Shown piece after piece: positions 45,200 through 55,814 of a stretch of 64,000 bases of DNA. Source of the stretch: Tubulanus polymorphus. Its lineage: Eukaryota; Nemertea; Palaeonemertea; Tubulaniformes; Tubulanidae. The notes beneath the pieces were generated by a model, which was not told the DNA's origin, did not search any database, and worked only from the letters and a program-made list of their open reading frames with translations. Numbering within the stretch: position 1 is the stretch's first letter; the number at the start of each line of letters is the position of its first letter. The translations under genes and the position numbers were made by a program. The DNA is taken from the NCBI RefSeq assembly GCF_964204645.1, contig NC_134033.1:9706231-9770230 (forward strand), in the 5' to 3' direction.

Positions 45200-45845
45200 A
45201 GATTCGCAGCGGGCAAGGGGATATTTAAGGCGATCATTGAGGATATCGCATTTCACGGGTCCTTTTAGGGCTGACTGTGGTGTCGGTGTTAAATAGAGAG
45301 ATTCGCAGGTCTCCTGGGCAGGAGGAGATTTAACGCGATCGTTGTGTGGATATCGCATTTCACGGGTCCTTTTAGGGCTGACTGTGGTGTCGGTGTTAAA
45401 TAGAGAGATTCGCAGGTCTCCTGGGCAGGAGGAGATTTAACGCGATCGTTGTGTGGATATCGCATTTCACGGGTCCTTTTAGGGCTGACTGTGGTGTCGG
45501 TGTTAAATAGAGAGATTCGCAGGTCTCCTGGGCAGGAGGAGATTTAACGCGATCGTTGTGTGGATATCGCATTTCACGGGTCCTTTAAGGGCTGACTGTG
45601 GTGCCGGTATTGAATAGAGAGATTCGCTGGTCTCCTGGGCAGGAGGAGATTTAACGCGATCGTTGTGGATATCGCATTTCACGGGTCCTTTTTGGGCTGA
45701 CTGTGGTGCCGGTATTGAATAGAGAGATTCGCTGGTCTCCTGGGCAGGAGGAGATTTAACGCGATCGTTGTGTGGATATCGCATTTCACGGGTCCTTTTA
45801 GGGCTGACTGTGGTGTCGGTGTTAAAAAAGAGAGAGATTCGCAGT
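45200..45845. repeat. 106-bp tandem repeat after the Ulp1 gene
   Basis: Six copies of a unit containing GAGAGATTCGCAGGTCTCCT, GATTTAACGCGATCGTTGTG and CATTTCACGGGTCCTTTTAG. It begins within 50 bp of the Ulp1 stop. It is unrelated to the 206-bp arrays. Confidence 0.96.
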
Positions 45846-47140
45846 CGAGACTGGTAAGTATAAGTAATAAGTGTTTTTTTCTTTTCATCATTTCAGGATT
45901 TCATATTTCAGTATTACTGGACGATTCGAATTAGCGATGACTACATCTGAAAGAAAATTGCTATGACAATCGTGGAAAATAAAATTGAATACGTCTTTTC
46001 CGTAAAAACACCTAAATCAGCCTTCAGTCGATTTTACAGCAGTTCCTTGATGCATTTTGGATTGATTTTTTGCACAGACAAACGATATGAAATCTAATGA
46101 ATACTATGATTACATTATATTGATTGATTACGGTGTTGTGGTTGTTGGAAAAAATCCCTTTGTAAATGTCCCCTAGCTAATAATCCCAAAATCTTCAAAG
46201 TACCGGCAGGTAAAAATATATCCACTCTACGATTGTGCAAGAGCATTTCAAAGCAAGATATTTCTCCAATATTTTTCATTCGCGATACTGCAACATATTT
46301 GAACTGTACAATTAACCCTTTTCTTCGTGATAAATCTTTAAATAAATTCTTAGAATTGATAGAATTAATTAACTTTTCATTTGGAATATTTCAGAATGAA
46401 TTCATGCTGGTGTAAATTTTAACTGTATGATAACTCTTTTTAACTTGCGATAGGTTTGAGCTGTGCGATAAATTTTGATAATGAACTGTTTATTTGTAGT
46501 ATTTTTCAATTGTACAATAATTAGTATGCTTATGATATTCTTTTACTATACAATAGAGTTGAATATATATAAATTGGATACCTTCATATGCATACATCAC
46601 TTTCATAGATCTACTTGCACCCTAAGTCAAGAGATGGGGGATTTTTACTGAAAAATTTACTGAACAAATTTAATTATAATGAAACATTTTCGTAAGTGAA
46701 TCGTTTGTATGTGTAACTGGGGTAGCTCTTGTGTGCTGTGTCTGAAAAAATAGAGAACATAGCCATTAGAGTTTATATCCTGGGGAACGCCGAATCATCA
46801 GTGGATAAGGATGATATATGATTATTAAAAATGTAGGGACAATAATAATATTCAAAGTATTGATAAATCTATTGCATTTCGGAAACTGACCACCTAGAGA
46901 TACGCGATGTAAGATTAAAGCAAATTACCAATGGTATGTAACCTATCCAAAATGGCACAAAAGGCAAAAGTGTCCTTTGAAATTCAATCGAAATTTGTCT
47001 CATTATCTCGATCAAAAGGCGTAACACAATACGCGTTAATTAATGTAGTTTCTATGTCGGTTTGATTATAGGCCAAATATGATTAGTCAGTAACATATCC
47101 ATATAATGAAATTGAATAGGCGCGCGCCTGTTGTCAATTA
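45846..47140. other. 3' region of the 8.3-kb element, non-coding
   Basis: A small intron-like unit (GTAAGT at about 45852, TTTCAG near 45896) is followed by AATAAA near 45981, so transcripts may end here. The rest is AT-rich without domains. Confidence 0.45.
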
Positions 47141-47553
47141 AGATATTCAAAGATGTTCGATTAATTAAAAAACGGGAACTGAGAGTTTTCTGCATTTTTG
47201 ATATGTTAGAGAAATCTGTATGATCTTTCAAATGATCTAATTCGCTAATACCGCCAAAAACTAGAAACATGTTAAAAAAAAGCCCATATTCCAGATTCTA
47301 CTTTGCTGAATCTATTATCAAGGACGGGTCAGAGACACGCGACCGCAATTAAAATGTTCAAAGTCTATGTATAAAAAAACGGGAACTGAGAGTTTTCTGA
47401 GTTTTTTATATTTTTTGATATCTTCATGAACCTTCAAATGCCGCCAAAAACTAGAAACATGTTAAAAAAGCCCATCTTCCAGATTCGATTTTGCTAAATC
47501 TATTATCAAAGATGGGTCAGAGACACGCGACCGCAATTAAGATGTTCAAAGTA
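47141..47553. repeat. 206-bp satellite, right arm (inverted)
   Basis: About two units of the reverse complement of the left array, for example AAAAAACGGGAACTGAGAG, TACCGCCAAAAACTAG and GAGACACGCGACCGCAATTA. It is more diverged than the left units are from each other. Confidence 0.93.
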
Positions 47554-48739
47554 AAAAAATTACAAATATTTGTTCTTATTTCCATATATATGCTGAATAA
47601 AAAAGGAGCGACGGGGAACAGATAAAAATAAAATTCTTTTGTTTTACCTAGATCCGTAGTCAAGTTAATGATAAAAAACGGCCCTCCGGATCATTCATAA
47701 TTCATAAGTTCTTTTTGTGTTAAGCTATTTTGATAAAATGTCGTTTTACGCAGTCAATCGGGTTGATTCTGATAGCGATCGATAATCAAGATCAACAACA
47801 GGAAACAATCATAGTATTCGCCATTTCAGCAGGGTAATGACACGAGTTTGCATTTTAAGTATTGCCGGCAGTGAGACACGTACGGGAGAACCGGAAATGA
47901 GTAACCTGAATCTGGTAGATCCGAATAAAGTGATAGCTTCATGTAGGTCAATAGATGAGATCTAACTGACGGACGCCTCGTCACAGCTGAGAAGGGTCAT
48001 TCTTAAGAATCCGCAGACCTGCCCTGAGAGGTGACATGGCTTCTCAGGGCAGGAACCTGCCCTGAGAGGCCATTGGCGCAATTAAGCAGTATAAATAGAA
48101 AACTCGGCTATAATTCTGATGAAACGGCGAACTATCTCGCCGATGTTTGCATGCACATTGTCGAGTATCATGAAATTAAATGGAATAAAATGAAATAAAT
48201 TAAATGTATTGATATATCGATACTTAACAAATAAAACGAAAGTAATATTTCAATTAAAATTCATTCATAATAAGACATGTATTTTTAAAAAGTCATGTAG
48301 TTAACCGACGACGGAAAGTTATGGAGATTATATAAATTTCAAAGCATTAATTTAATTATTCAAATATCCTATAGGCCTACATAAACAATTTGTGTCGTCC
48401 ACTGATATTAGTGCGTTTCAATATGCTGTATATTCTTATTCAACTGTGAATTTATTGGGGGTTTCTACTGCTTTCGCAGCAACTCTATTGTAATTCTGCT
48501 GATCATATTTTTCTTCGGGGTAAGGGTTGGTTGATCCAGGGAAGTGTGATGAGATGGAATACGGACGCTATTGTGCAGCTCTTGTCGAATGTGCGTTGTA
48601 ATTGCCCTAAAGCCGATAACGGTTCGTCGGCGAGCGCTTTGTTACGTAACGCGCCGATAAGCGATAACCAGCGAGATCGGGAATCTCCGTAATAATTCAG
48701 TTGTTTCCGAATATCGGTTTTTCATCCCATAATAAACTT

Positions 48740-49140
48740 ATATAAAAATTCCTCTGTAAACTGGTTAAACTCAACACCTGATTTCCCCTCATCAATTTTA
48801 GTCGATCAACTTGTATTCACAATTGTCTTAAATTTAAGTGCCCCCTAGTTTGTCTCTTAACTGCTTCTCTTTAATCTGTTTTAGCGTGTAACTGTTTCTA
48901 CGTTAATTTTCCTTTAGTTAGTATCATCTCTGATTACTTGAATTAGTCTCTTTGTCTCTGGATTGTATATATCTCTCATAATTTCTGTAGTATTCATTAT
49001 TTCTGAAGATGACTATTAGGACATAGACGAAACGTTGAATAAACTACTAACATTTTTGGACTTTTTCGTTATCATTGTGGGATTCTCTCTACATCGCTTC
49101 AGACGGATATAGTGTTTTATCAATCGTGATATCGGTTCTT
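48740..49140 (+). mobile_element. 3' fragment of a Penelope-like element
   Basis: The segment with CTGAAGATGACTATTAGGAC, then GACGAAACGTTGAATAAA (49002-49042), and TTATCATTGTGGGATTCTCT (49069-49088) resembles terminal regions of Penelope-like elements and matches the 3' flank of the copy at 23055-23115. CTGAAGA and CGAAAC could be the core of a hammerhead ribozyme, which this class carries; folding was not tested. Confidence 0.5.
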
Positions 49141-49154
49141 TCCGCTGTATTAAA

Positions 49155-49850
49155 ATGGCAACGGTTGTCAACGAAATTATAAATGATGACGATTTTGACG
49201 ATCTATTCTTTGATAGTGACGAATTGGTTCAGATCCATACGGAAATATTACGGGAATCCTCTGGATCAGGATCAACTAATTCGGCCGATTCTAGTGAGTG
49301 TTATTCCTTTTGAATCAATGAAATATCGGAATAGTTTCCACCTAATTGCAGGCACTTTATTCTTTCCTTTTCTTTTTCATATAGGTACTTCTCAGGCTCA
49401 GCTGACCAGAGACTGCGATCTGAACACGAGAAAACACACATACAGGTATTTTTTACATTTATTTTTATAATCAATACAATCCTTTTAGGTTATAAAATAA
49501 TAAACGAATACAGAAAATAATATATAAACATAATATAAAAAATCCAGATAAGTACATGTTAAAATAATAATCATTATTATTATTTTCGCAGGAACACTAT
49601 ATATTTGGAAAAGGCTATGACTGAAATGATTAACCATCGAGTATTTAAATTCAGTTCAAATGGAATGGCAGCAGTACATAATGGAAAATCGATCGATAAA
49701 ATTTTGACTACAAATACGTCGCCGTCCAGACTTGGAATTAACCAGTGGTTTACAAAAATTCAAGATACATTATGTTCCGCCATTCACATAAGCACTGCGA
49801 AAGATTTGGATAAAATGTGGGCAAAGTTTCATGTTGTGATAGTCACAGGG
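49155..49850 (+). CDS. Three-exon ORF in the 2.2-kb transposon, function unknown
   Basis: ATG at 49155 (MATVVNEIINDDDFDDLFFD, acidic). Exon 1 ends at 49293 before GTGAGTG; exon 2 is 49385-49445 (TSQAQLTRDCDLNTRKHTYR); exon 3 starts at 49592 after TTTTCGCAG and continues NTIYLEKAMTEMINHRVF and GINQWFTKIQDTLCSAIH. Phases agree at both junctions. The frame stays open to 50084, but beyond about 49830 it overlaps the opposite-strand zinc-finger ORF, so the true end is uncertain. I recognise no domain. Confidence 0.5.
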
Positions 49851-50065
49851 ACAGTTTTTTTAACGTTTTTGTTCTTACGCCATTTTTGTAATTTGACACG
49901 ACACATATTACAGATATATATCGGGTACTGTTCAGTATCATCATCAAAATCAATGTTGAACAACTCCTTCACATGGCTTTTGAAATTATTTTTATCGATA
50001 GGACGACGATCCGGAGGTTTCGCATTTTTTCCACACAATCGACAAAGATCCATGACTAAAAACAA
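49829..50065 (-). CDS. Small zinc-finger ORF in the 2.2-kb transposon
   Basis: Begins MDLCRLCGKNAKP (ATG at about 50053; an in-frame ATG lies at 50065) and has a second pair YICNMCRVKLQKWR, giving a C-x2-C ... C-x2-C module of about 60 residues. Similar N-terminal modules occur in transposase-derived proteins, and it reminds me of RAG1-like N-termini; that is resemblance only. The ORF stops at 49829. It may be the first part of a transposase whose remainder was deleted. Confidence 0.5.
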   Translation of the reverse strand: MFLVMDLCRLCGKNAKPPDRRPIDKNNFKSHVKELFNIDFDDDTEQYPIYICNMCRVKLQKWRKNKNVKKTVPVTITT

Positions 50066-50944
50066 GAAAAGGTTAATTAAATGAGATTGCTGATGCTATT
50101 TAGGCAACTTGGTTTATATGGGGGACAATAATTTGTAGGCCTAATGTAAGCGTTATTAAGTAACATTATTATGTAGTAAATACACATTTTAAAGATCATA
50201 CTTCGTGTATATGTTTGTGTCGTAACATAGCAACATGACGTCAGAAACGAAAGCTGCGCGAGTCTGGGCCGAAATATTTGACATCTTCAAGGCCCAAATA
50301 ACGCTAAACCCGGAATCGGAACGAACTGGCAAAAACATATGTTTAACACATAAAAACAGACTTTAATCACAATATAAATACTTAATGTTCCGATTCCGGG
50401 TTTCGGAGATATAGAAGAATAAAAATACATACCTTTTTGGACAAATTTTACGAGAAATTGTTGAATTTCAACCGATTTTCTAAAGAAAAATATGTGTATA
50501 CACAGCCACTTCCACGTGGTTCAATAAACTGCAGTGCGCATGCGTAGTATCGATCGCAGAACATTTATCGGGCTAAAACTATTGCGGGTTGTTCTGCGAC
50601 CGAATCAAAGTTGATGTTGACTGGTGTTCAGCTGGTAACACACACTCGATAAGCGTAGCTTACTGCTGTTGCGGTAACCTTTGATGTACGGGCTGAATTG
50701 AATAGCCTACATCCGGCAATTAAAAGCGTCCGTATTCCATCTCATCACACTTCCCTGGTTGATCATATGTCATATTATTTTTTCGTTAGGTTAATTACCT
50801 AAGCGCAGGCCAACTTTAATCAGTTTTATACTTTATCTAATGACAATGGCATAATTATAGTTGCCACAAGCAATAAGGCATACACAATCAAATCTAATCT
50901 GATCAGCCCTGCGGGTGCAATTATATACGTAGTCTACTGTCGTC

Positions 50945-51915
50945 AACCTGCCCTGAGAGGCCAGTTTAACTACTGCAGTTTGAGTTCTGCAGATCACCTG
51001 CCCTGAGAGGCCAGTTCAACTGCTGCAGTTTGACTTCAGATATCGACCTGCCCTGAGAGGCCAGTTCAACTGCTGCAGTTTGACTTCAGATATCGACCTG
51101 CCCTGAGAGGCCAGTTCAACTGCTGCAGATTGACTTCCGATGTCAAGCTGCCCTGAGAGGCCACTTTCAGTCTGCAGAAATCAATCTGCCCTGAGAGGCC
51201 ACTTTCATTCTGCAGAAATCAACCTGCCCTGAGAGGCCAGTTTCATTCTGCAGATATCACCTGTCCTGAGAGGCCAGTTTCATTCTGCAGATATCACCTG
51301 TCCTGAGAGGCCAGTTTAAACTGATGCAGTTTGACTTCTGTAGATCACCTGCCCTGAGAGGCCAGTTTCATTGCTGCAGAAATCAACCTGCCCTGAGAGG
51401 CCACTTTCATTCTGCAGAAATCAACCTGCCCTGAGAGGCAAGTTTAACTGCTGCAGTTTGACTTCCGATATCAACCTGCCCTGAGAGGCTAGTTCAACTG
51501 CTGCAGATTGACTTCCGATGTCAACCTGCCCTGAGGCCAGTTTTGATTCTGCAGAAATCAACCTGCCCTGAGAGGCCAGTTTCATTCTGCAGATATCACC
51601 TGCCCTGAGAGGCCAGTTCAACTGCTGCAGATTGATTTCCGATATCAACCTGCCCTGAGAGGCCAGTTTAACTGCTGCAGTTTTAGTTCTGATATCAACC
51701 TGCCCTGAGAGGCCAATTCCATTCTGCAGATATCAACCTGCCCTGAGAGGCCAGTTTCGTTCTGCAGAAATCAACCTGCCCTGAGGCCAGTTTTGATTCT
51801 GCAGAAATCAACCTGCCCTGAGAGGCCAGTTTCACTCTGGAGATATCACCTGCCCTGAGAGGCTAGTTTAACTGCTGCAGTTTGACTTCCGATATCAACC
51901 TGCCCTGAGGGGCCA
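50945..51915. repeat. Minisatellite with CCTGCCCTGAGAGGCC core
   Basis: More than 20 units of 36-52 bp, each CCTGCCCTGAGAGGCCAG followed by a variable part and CTGCAGATATCA or CTGCAGTTTGACTTC. Two unit types alternate irregularly. Confidence 0.97.
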
Positions 51916-52575
51916 TTTGTTGCAAGTGCATTCATATTTATTGATGCAAACAATGTATAGAAATACGTATGCAATTGTAACACAAGAAAGTGAAGTGCAA
52001 AGAAATTGGTCGAAGAAACATAGCACGTTAATTGTAAATTATAGATTACAAATAAAAACAGCGCCGCTTGGAATCATATAATTTAATTGTTACAAAAACT
52101 TGTATCATCGTTATCATTAATTACCTAACATAGCAGCAAAATACTATTCCTGAGAATAATTGTGATTTTTCTTCTTCATTAAGTTATAGATGAAATTTTT
52201 GATGATGTTTTGATAAGAAATGTTCCCACAGAAAAAAGTTTTTTTCATTTCTTTATTTCTATGAAAAATATTAGTATTTTTTAATTTGTTTCTGAAAAAT
52301 ACCAATTCTAATTCTATTTTCTTATATATTTCAACAAAAATTTTAAATATTTTGATTTTAGTTGTAACTTTTGTTTCCCTATCGTCTTGACTTTTTAACT
52401 GTTTTAGCTTAATATGATTAAAAGCATTTGTATTTCTTAATTTATTTCTATAGAATACAGCGTAGTCTTCTATTGTATGATCGAAAACTTTAGTTTGAAT
52501 CTCGAATATCCCGATCACCTTGCCACCATTTCAGCTCTCTGTTGAATGGGTTTTCATTTTCTATTGATTCAAACG
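51916..52575. other. AT-rich right part of the satellite element
   Basis: A minus-strand frame at 52144-52518 is Lys/Asn-rich and internally repetitive (VFYRNKLRNTNAF and VFFRNKLKNTNIF) without a domain; I do not call it a gene. Confidence 0.4.
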
Positions 52576-52656
52576 ACTGGCCTCTCAGGGCAGTTCCTGC
52601 CCTGAGGAGCCATGTGGCCTCTTAGGGCAGGTTCTGGAAATTCTGCAGAATGACTC

Positions 52657-53190
52657 ATATGTCACAGCTTGATTCATTTTTCATATTAAGAAGAAATCAT
52701 AGCGATTCGAAAACAAACTCATTCATGTGGAGTAGAAAACACTCAAAATACATTAAATGTTTTGAATCAAACAGGAAAGAAAGTCAACTACAATATTGAA
52801 ATTGTACTGTAGAGTGCCTAAGCATTAAATTAATGAAGAAATTACCAATTCGTAGTTCAAATTTGGAAAATTGAAGACTTATGCCAGGGGGCGGGTGGAA
52901 AGAAGATGAAACTGAAACTCCAAGATTTGATTCATTTCTGAAATTTTGGAAAGATAGAAAATTATGAGGTAGCACAAGATCAAATGGAATTTAATTTTCT
53001 GCGAGAAAAGAACTTGAGATATTTCTTAATTAGTCTCGTTACCACTGTCTGGTAAAAAGATAGTATTTCAACTTAGATAAACGGTGTATTATCAAGAATT
53101 TTTTTATGGTTCAAACCTTGTGGAACCATAATGTAACCAATGACATTTCTATATGGTGAAACTGAGAGGGTTTTTGCAAGATAGAGGAAT
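52657..53190. other. Gene-free stretch
   Basis: No domain, exon signature or complete repeat seen. Confidence 0.5.
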
Positions 53191-53234
53191 TTTGACCCGG
53201 TGATTAATCTAGAAATAGCTCCATTTGAAAATAA

Positions 53235-53880
53235 ATGGAAGTCGATAAAATTACATCGCATACGGTACCTCCTAAAAGAAAAAAATGGAATACGGTACGC
53301 GTTGAAACGCATCAATCGGAAAATAATTTTCTGCCAGAAAAAAATCGAATTAGCAGGAAATACAAACGTCAGTTCAAAAAATTGATTTGTCTTGCGAAAA
53401 ATATTCAGTTGTTTCGTCCACCGGGAATATCGAGTACCGGGGAAATTACAGTTCAAAATAAGCAGTGCACGTGGCCAGCGGTAAGCTTACCGAATTCCTT
53501 TGGCGAAAGATGGGACGGAGAATATAATGTTTTTTGCCGCTTCTTAAGTCGTCATTATTTGAATAAATAACCGAATCGGGAACAAGTGGCGAACAACGAT
53601 TTTTAGTAAGAAGGGTCAACTAACTATAATCTGTAGAGGTCGATGTATGGTCAATGGGAATGAGCAGGTTCGGGAATATTGTCACGACTACCGTACGGTA
53701 TGTCATAGTCGGTCCAGGTTTTGTATTTCTTATGTTTTCGGGTCATTCTCCAAAAAAGTTGTTTTTTGTGTTTCACAAAATGGAAACGAGATTTGGACAC
53801 AAGACGAACTCCAAGAAGTAACATTTTACCTTGACAACATCAGTATATTCAACAGATTGTCCGAAGCAAATAAAATGTGA
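53235..53880 (+). CDS. Two adjacent small ORFs of unknown function
   Basis: 53235-53570 is basic at first (PPKRKKWNTVRVE, KYKRQFKKL) and ends in WDGEYNVFCRFLSRHYLNK. 53647-53880 is 77 codons, with Cys residues in its first half. AATAAA follows at about 53894. Codon-like composition and the polyadenylation word suggest a transcribed remnant, possibly one transposon gene in two frames. I recognise neither. Confidence 0.3.
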
Positions 53881-53899
53881 AAATTTCAACGAATAAATA

Positions 53900-54394
53900 C
53901 AATCATTTATTTTTATCTATCAAGGCATAACACAAATTTCAATGTCCCAGATAAGGCTTCATGTAGTTCATCCACAGATTTTACGGCAATTAATGGATTA
54001 ATTACACTTTTTTGTGTGTTATATAGAAAAATGATGTGGCATATTTACATAAGTTGTGATATTTTAATAATAGTTACTGTTATAATGATAAACAAGAAAA
54101 TTAACTTTAATAAATTATTTGACGCCTGCGAAAAAATGTAGAATTTCTGGGATAAGCTAATGTGGAATTGCAAATTTGAAATCGAAGTTTTAAGAAATTT
54201 GGGGAATTATGAGATTTGGCGATTGGGTAGATGATACAGTCTTCGACTGGTCTAATTTTAAAAAAAATTGTCAACTTGTGACCGATTTCGATTCACTTTT
54301 GCCTCTAAGCTGGTCTGCAACTTCATTGCCTCCATGGTTGGAGAAAGAGCTCTTCTGATGTCTGCTTCATCATGACTTCGAGCATATCGTGTAG
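53900..54394. other. Gene-free stretch
   Basis: AT-rich. I see nothing supported. Confidence 0.45.
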
Positions 54395-54632
54395 CCAGCC
54401 GGCCCGGTCGACCGGGATCCCGGTTTGGCTGTAACTCGATATCCTAGACTTGAGTCTGGGTTGAAGTAGACATTGTCATTTAAATAACTTATTCATGTTA
54501 TTCTGTATGAATTACCCGTGTGTCTTGTATTTTGTATGTTCTTAGTTTAAAATTTGTAACTTTATTGAATTTGGGAATTTTATCCCGGAATTTCAATGAA
54601 ATAAGGATCAATAAAGTATTGAATTGAATTGT
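54395..54632 (+). mobile_element. Possible 3' end of a non-LTR element
   Basis: A C/G-richer segment (GGCCCGGTCGACCGGGATCC) is followed by TGTATGAATTACCCGTGTGT and a tail AATAAAGTATTGAATTGAAT. The repeated TGAAT tail resembles LINE 3' ends. No coding part. Confidence 0.35.
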
Positions 54633-55810
54633 CACCTTATACACATGCCATCAGTGACAGTTATGCTATTATAAATTGCTAATCTCATGAAACCTGCATA
54701 CCTCTAATATCGAACATATTTTCTAAAACATTTGAATATTGAAATTATATGTTTACACGTTTTTATATAGACCGCTTGTAGCCGCCGATGAAATTCACGC
54801 CGGCCCTACTCAGATCGTAGATAGCTTCGTCATTCCACTAGCATCCCCAAGTCAGGGTCTGACTTTTATATCAGACTTCCAAATCGTGTATACATCCGCC
54901 ATTTAACCGAATAATCCGATTTACTTATCATTTCTATCTATGCCTGACGCTCCTGATATAATCATACATCCTTTACTATTACAATACGTCTTCTCATGAT
55001 ATTCAACGCAATATAACATTTCGACGTTCAAATATAGGTCATTATCTAATCACAGGGAGCCATTCTACATCTTTATCAATAATATTTTGCCAAATGGCTT
55101 GTATGTGTACGTTTTGCACATCGATTTACGGTTGTCGTTTGTAAAATGACGCTGAATGGTTAGCATTGATTAGGTTTCATAATGGTAACGTTTTATAAGG
55201 CGTCAAAAAATCAAATCTCAACCGATGTCCCTAAATAATTTGTCAACTCCGTGACATTGAACGGAAAGTGAGTATAACACTAGAAATATTGATTTAATTT
55301 TGGTTATTTCGCACACCATGGTTACGTCATCGCACATTTTATGGATTATTAGCCACTATTGCGATGATCTGAAGTAGGCCGCGATAAAAAAGTAAGTTTG
55401 CCCGAACGTTTAACCTCGTATTCTTTCTACCTGTCAATTCCGAGACGACTGTTACGTAGACATATGTAGAATTGTAGCATTGACTTGTAACATTTCAGGA
55501 GAAATCTCCGCTTAGTACCTTATAACAAAACAGTCTTCATGGGAATTGCGTGTGCTTATTAAGTGGCATATATTCTACTTTTCATGAAAATGTCAATTCC
55601 GTGACGGTCTATTCCGTGACAATTCCACTTATAACTTTTGTCACGAAATACATAATTTTTCGACGAAAACCTCCAGTTTTATCGGAGTGAATAGTTCTGC
55701 TTACATCGCTGCTGTATAATCTCTAATAATCTTGCATTATTTGATAGATAAAATCCTAAATTTACACTACCGGTATCTACGTATTCTAGCTGAAGCGGAT
55801 CTAACTCAGT
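54633..55810. other. Gene-free stretch
   Basis: Non-coding. CCGTGAC words recur (GTCAATTCCGTGAC near 55591, and near 55250 and 55612) but do not form a clear array. Confidence 0.45.
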
Positions 55811-55814
55811 CGTG

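Larger units (their letters stand above)
39266..47553 (+). mobile_element. 8.3-kb DNA transposon with satellite TIRs, encoding PHD-USP-DDE-Ulp1
   Basis: A 206-bp repeat array (39266-40793) and about two inverted units of the same repeat (47141-47553) bound a coding core at 40877-45159 and a 106-bp tandem repeat at 45200-45845. Read from outside inwards both arrays carry the same sequence (GGCGGTATTAGCGA, AAAATGCAGAAA, CTCAGTTCCCGTTTTTTAAT), so they form complex terminal inverted repeats. I found no target duplication because array phases differ at the two ends. All coding modules are on the plus strand. That this is one mobile unit is inference from the symmetry. Confidence 0.7.
48530..50764. 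mobile_element. 2.2-kb DNA transposon with perfect 33-bp TIRs
   Basis: Body 48537-50757. The TIRs are perfect over 33 bp, beginning CAGGGAAGTGTGATGAGATG. The 7-bp duplication GTTGATC flanks it (48530-48536, 50758-50764). Inside are a Penelope-like 3' fragment, a spliced plus-strand ORF and a minus-strand zinc-finger ORF that meets it tail to tail. Perfect TIRs suggest recent movement. No complete transposase is present, so it probably depends on a relative. Confidence 0.85.
47994..52656. mobile_element. Satellite-bearing TIR element, 4.7 kb
   Basis: Left end 47994-48072 and right end 52576-52656 form inverted repeats of about 80 bp built from CCTGCCCTGAGAGG, its complement and GACATGGC/CACATGGC, with GTCATTCT outermost. 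The same CCTGCCCTGAGAGGCC word is the core of the minisatellite inside (50945-51915). It encloses the transposon at 48537-50757. No transposase of its own is recognised. Confidence 0.75.

Noticed and set aside
50945-51915. Regular repeats suggesting a CRISPR-like array
   Set aside because: The spacers are themselves repeated, unit length varies, and the locus is an animal transposon.
52144-52518. 124-codon minus-strand Lys/Asn-rich frame
   Set aside because: Low complexity in AT-rich DNA, internally repetitive, no domain.
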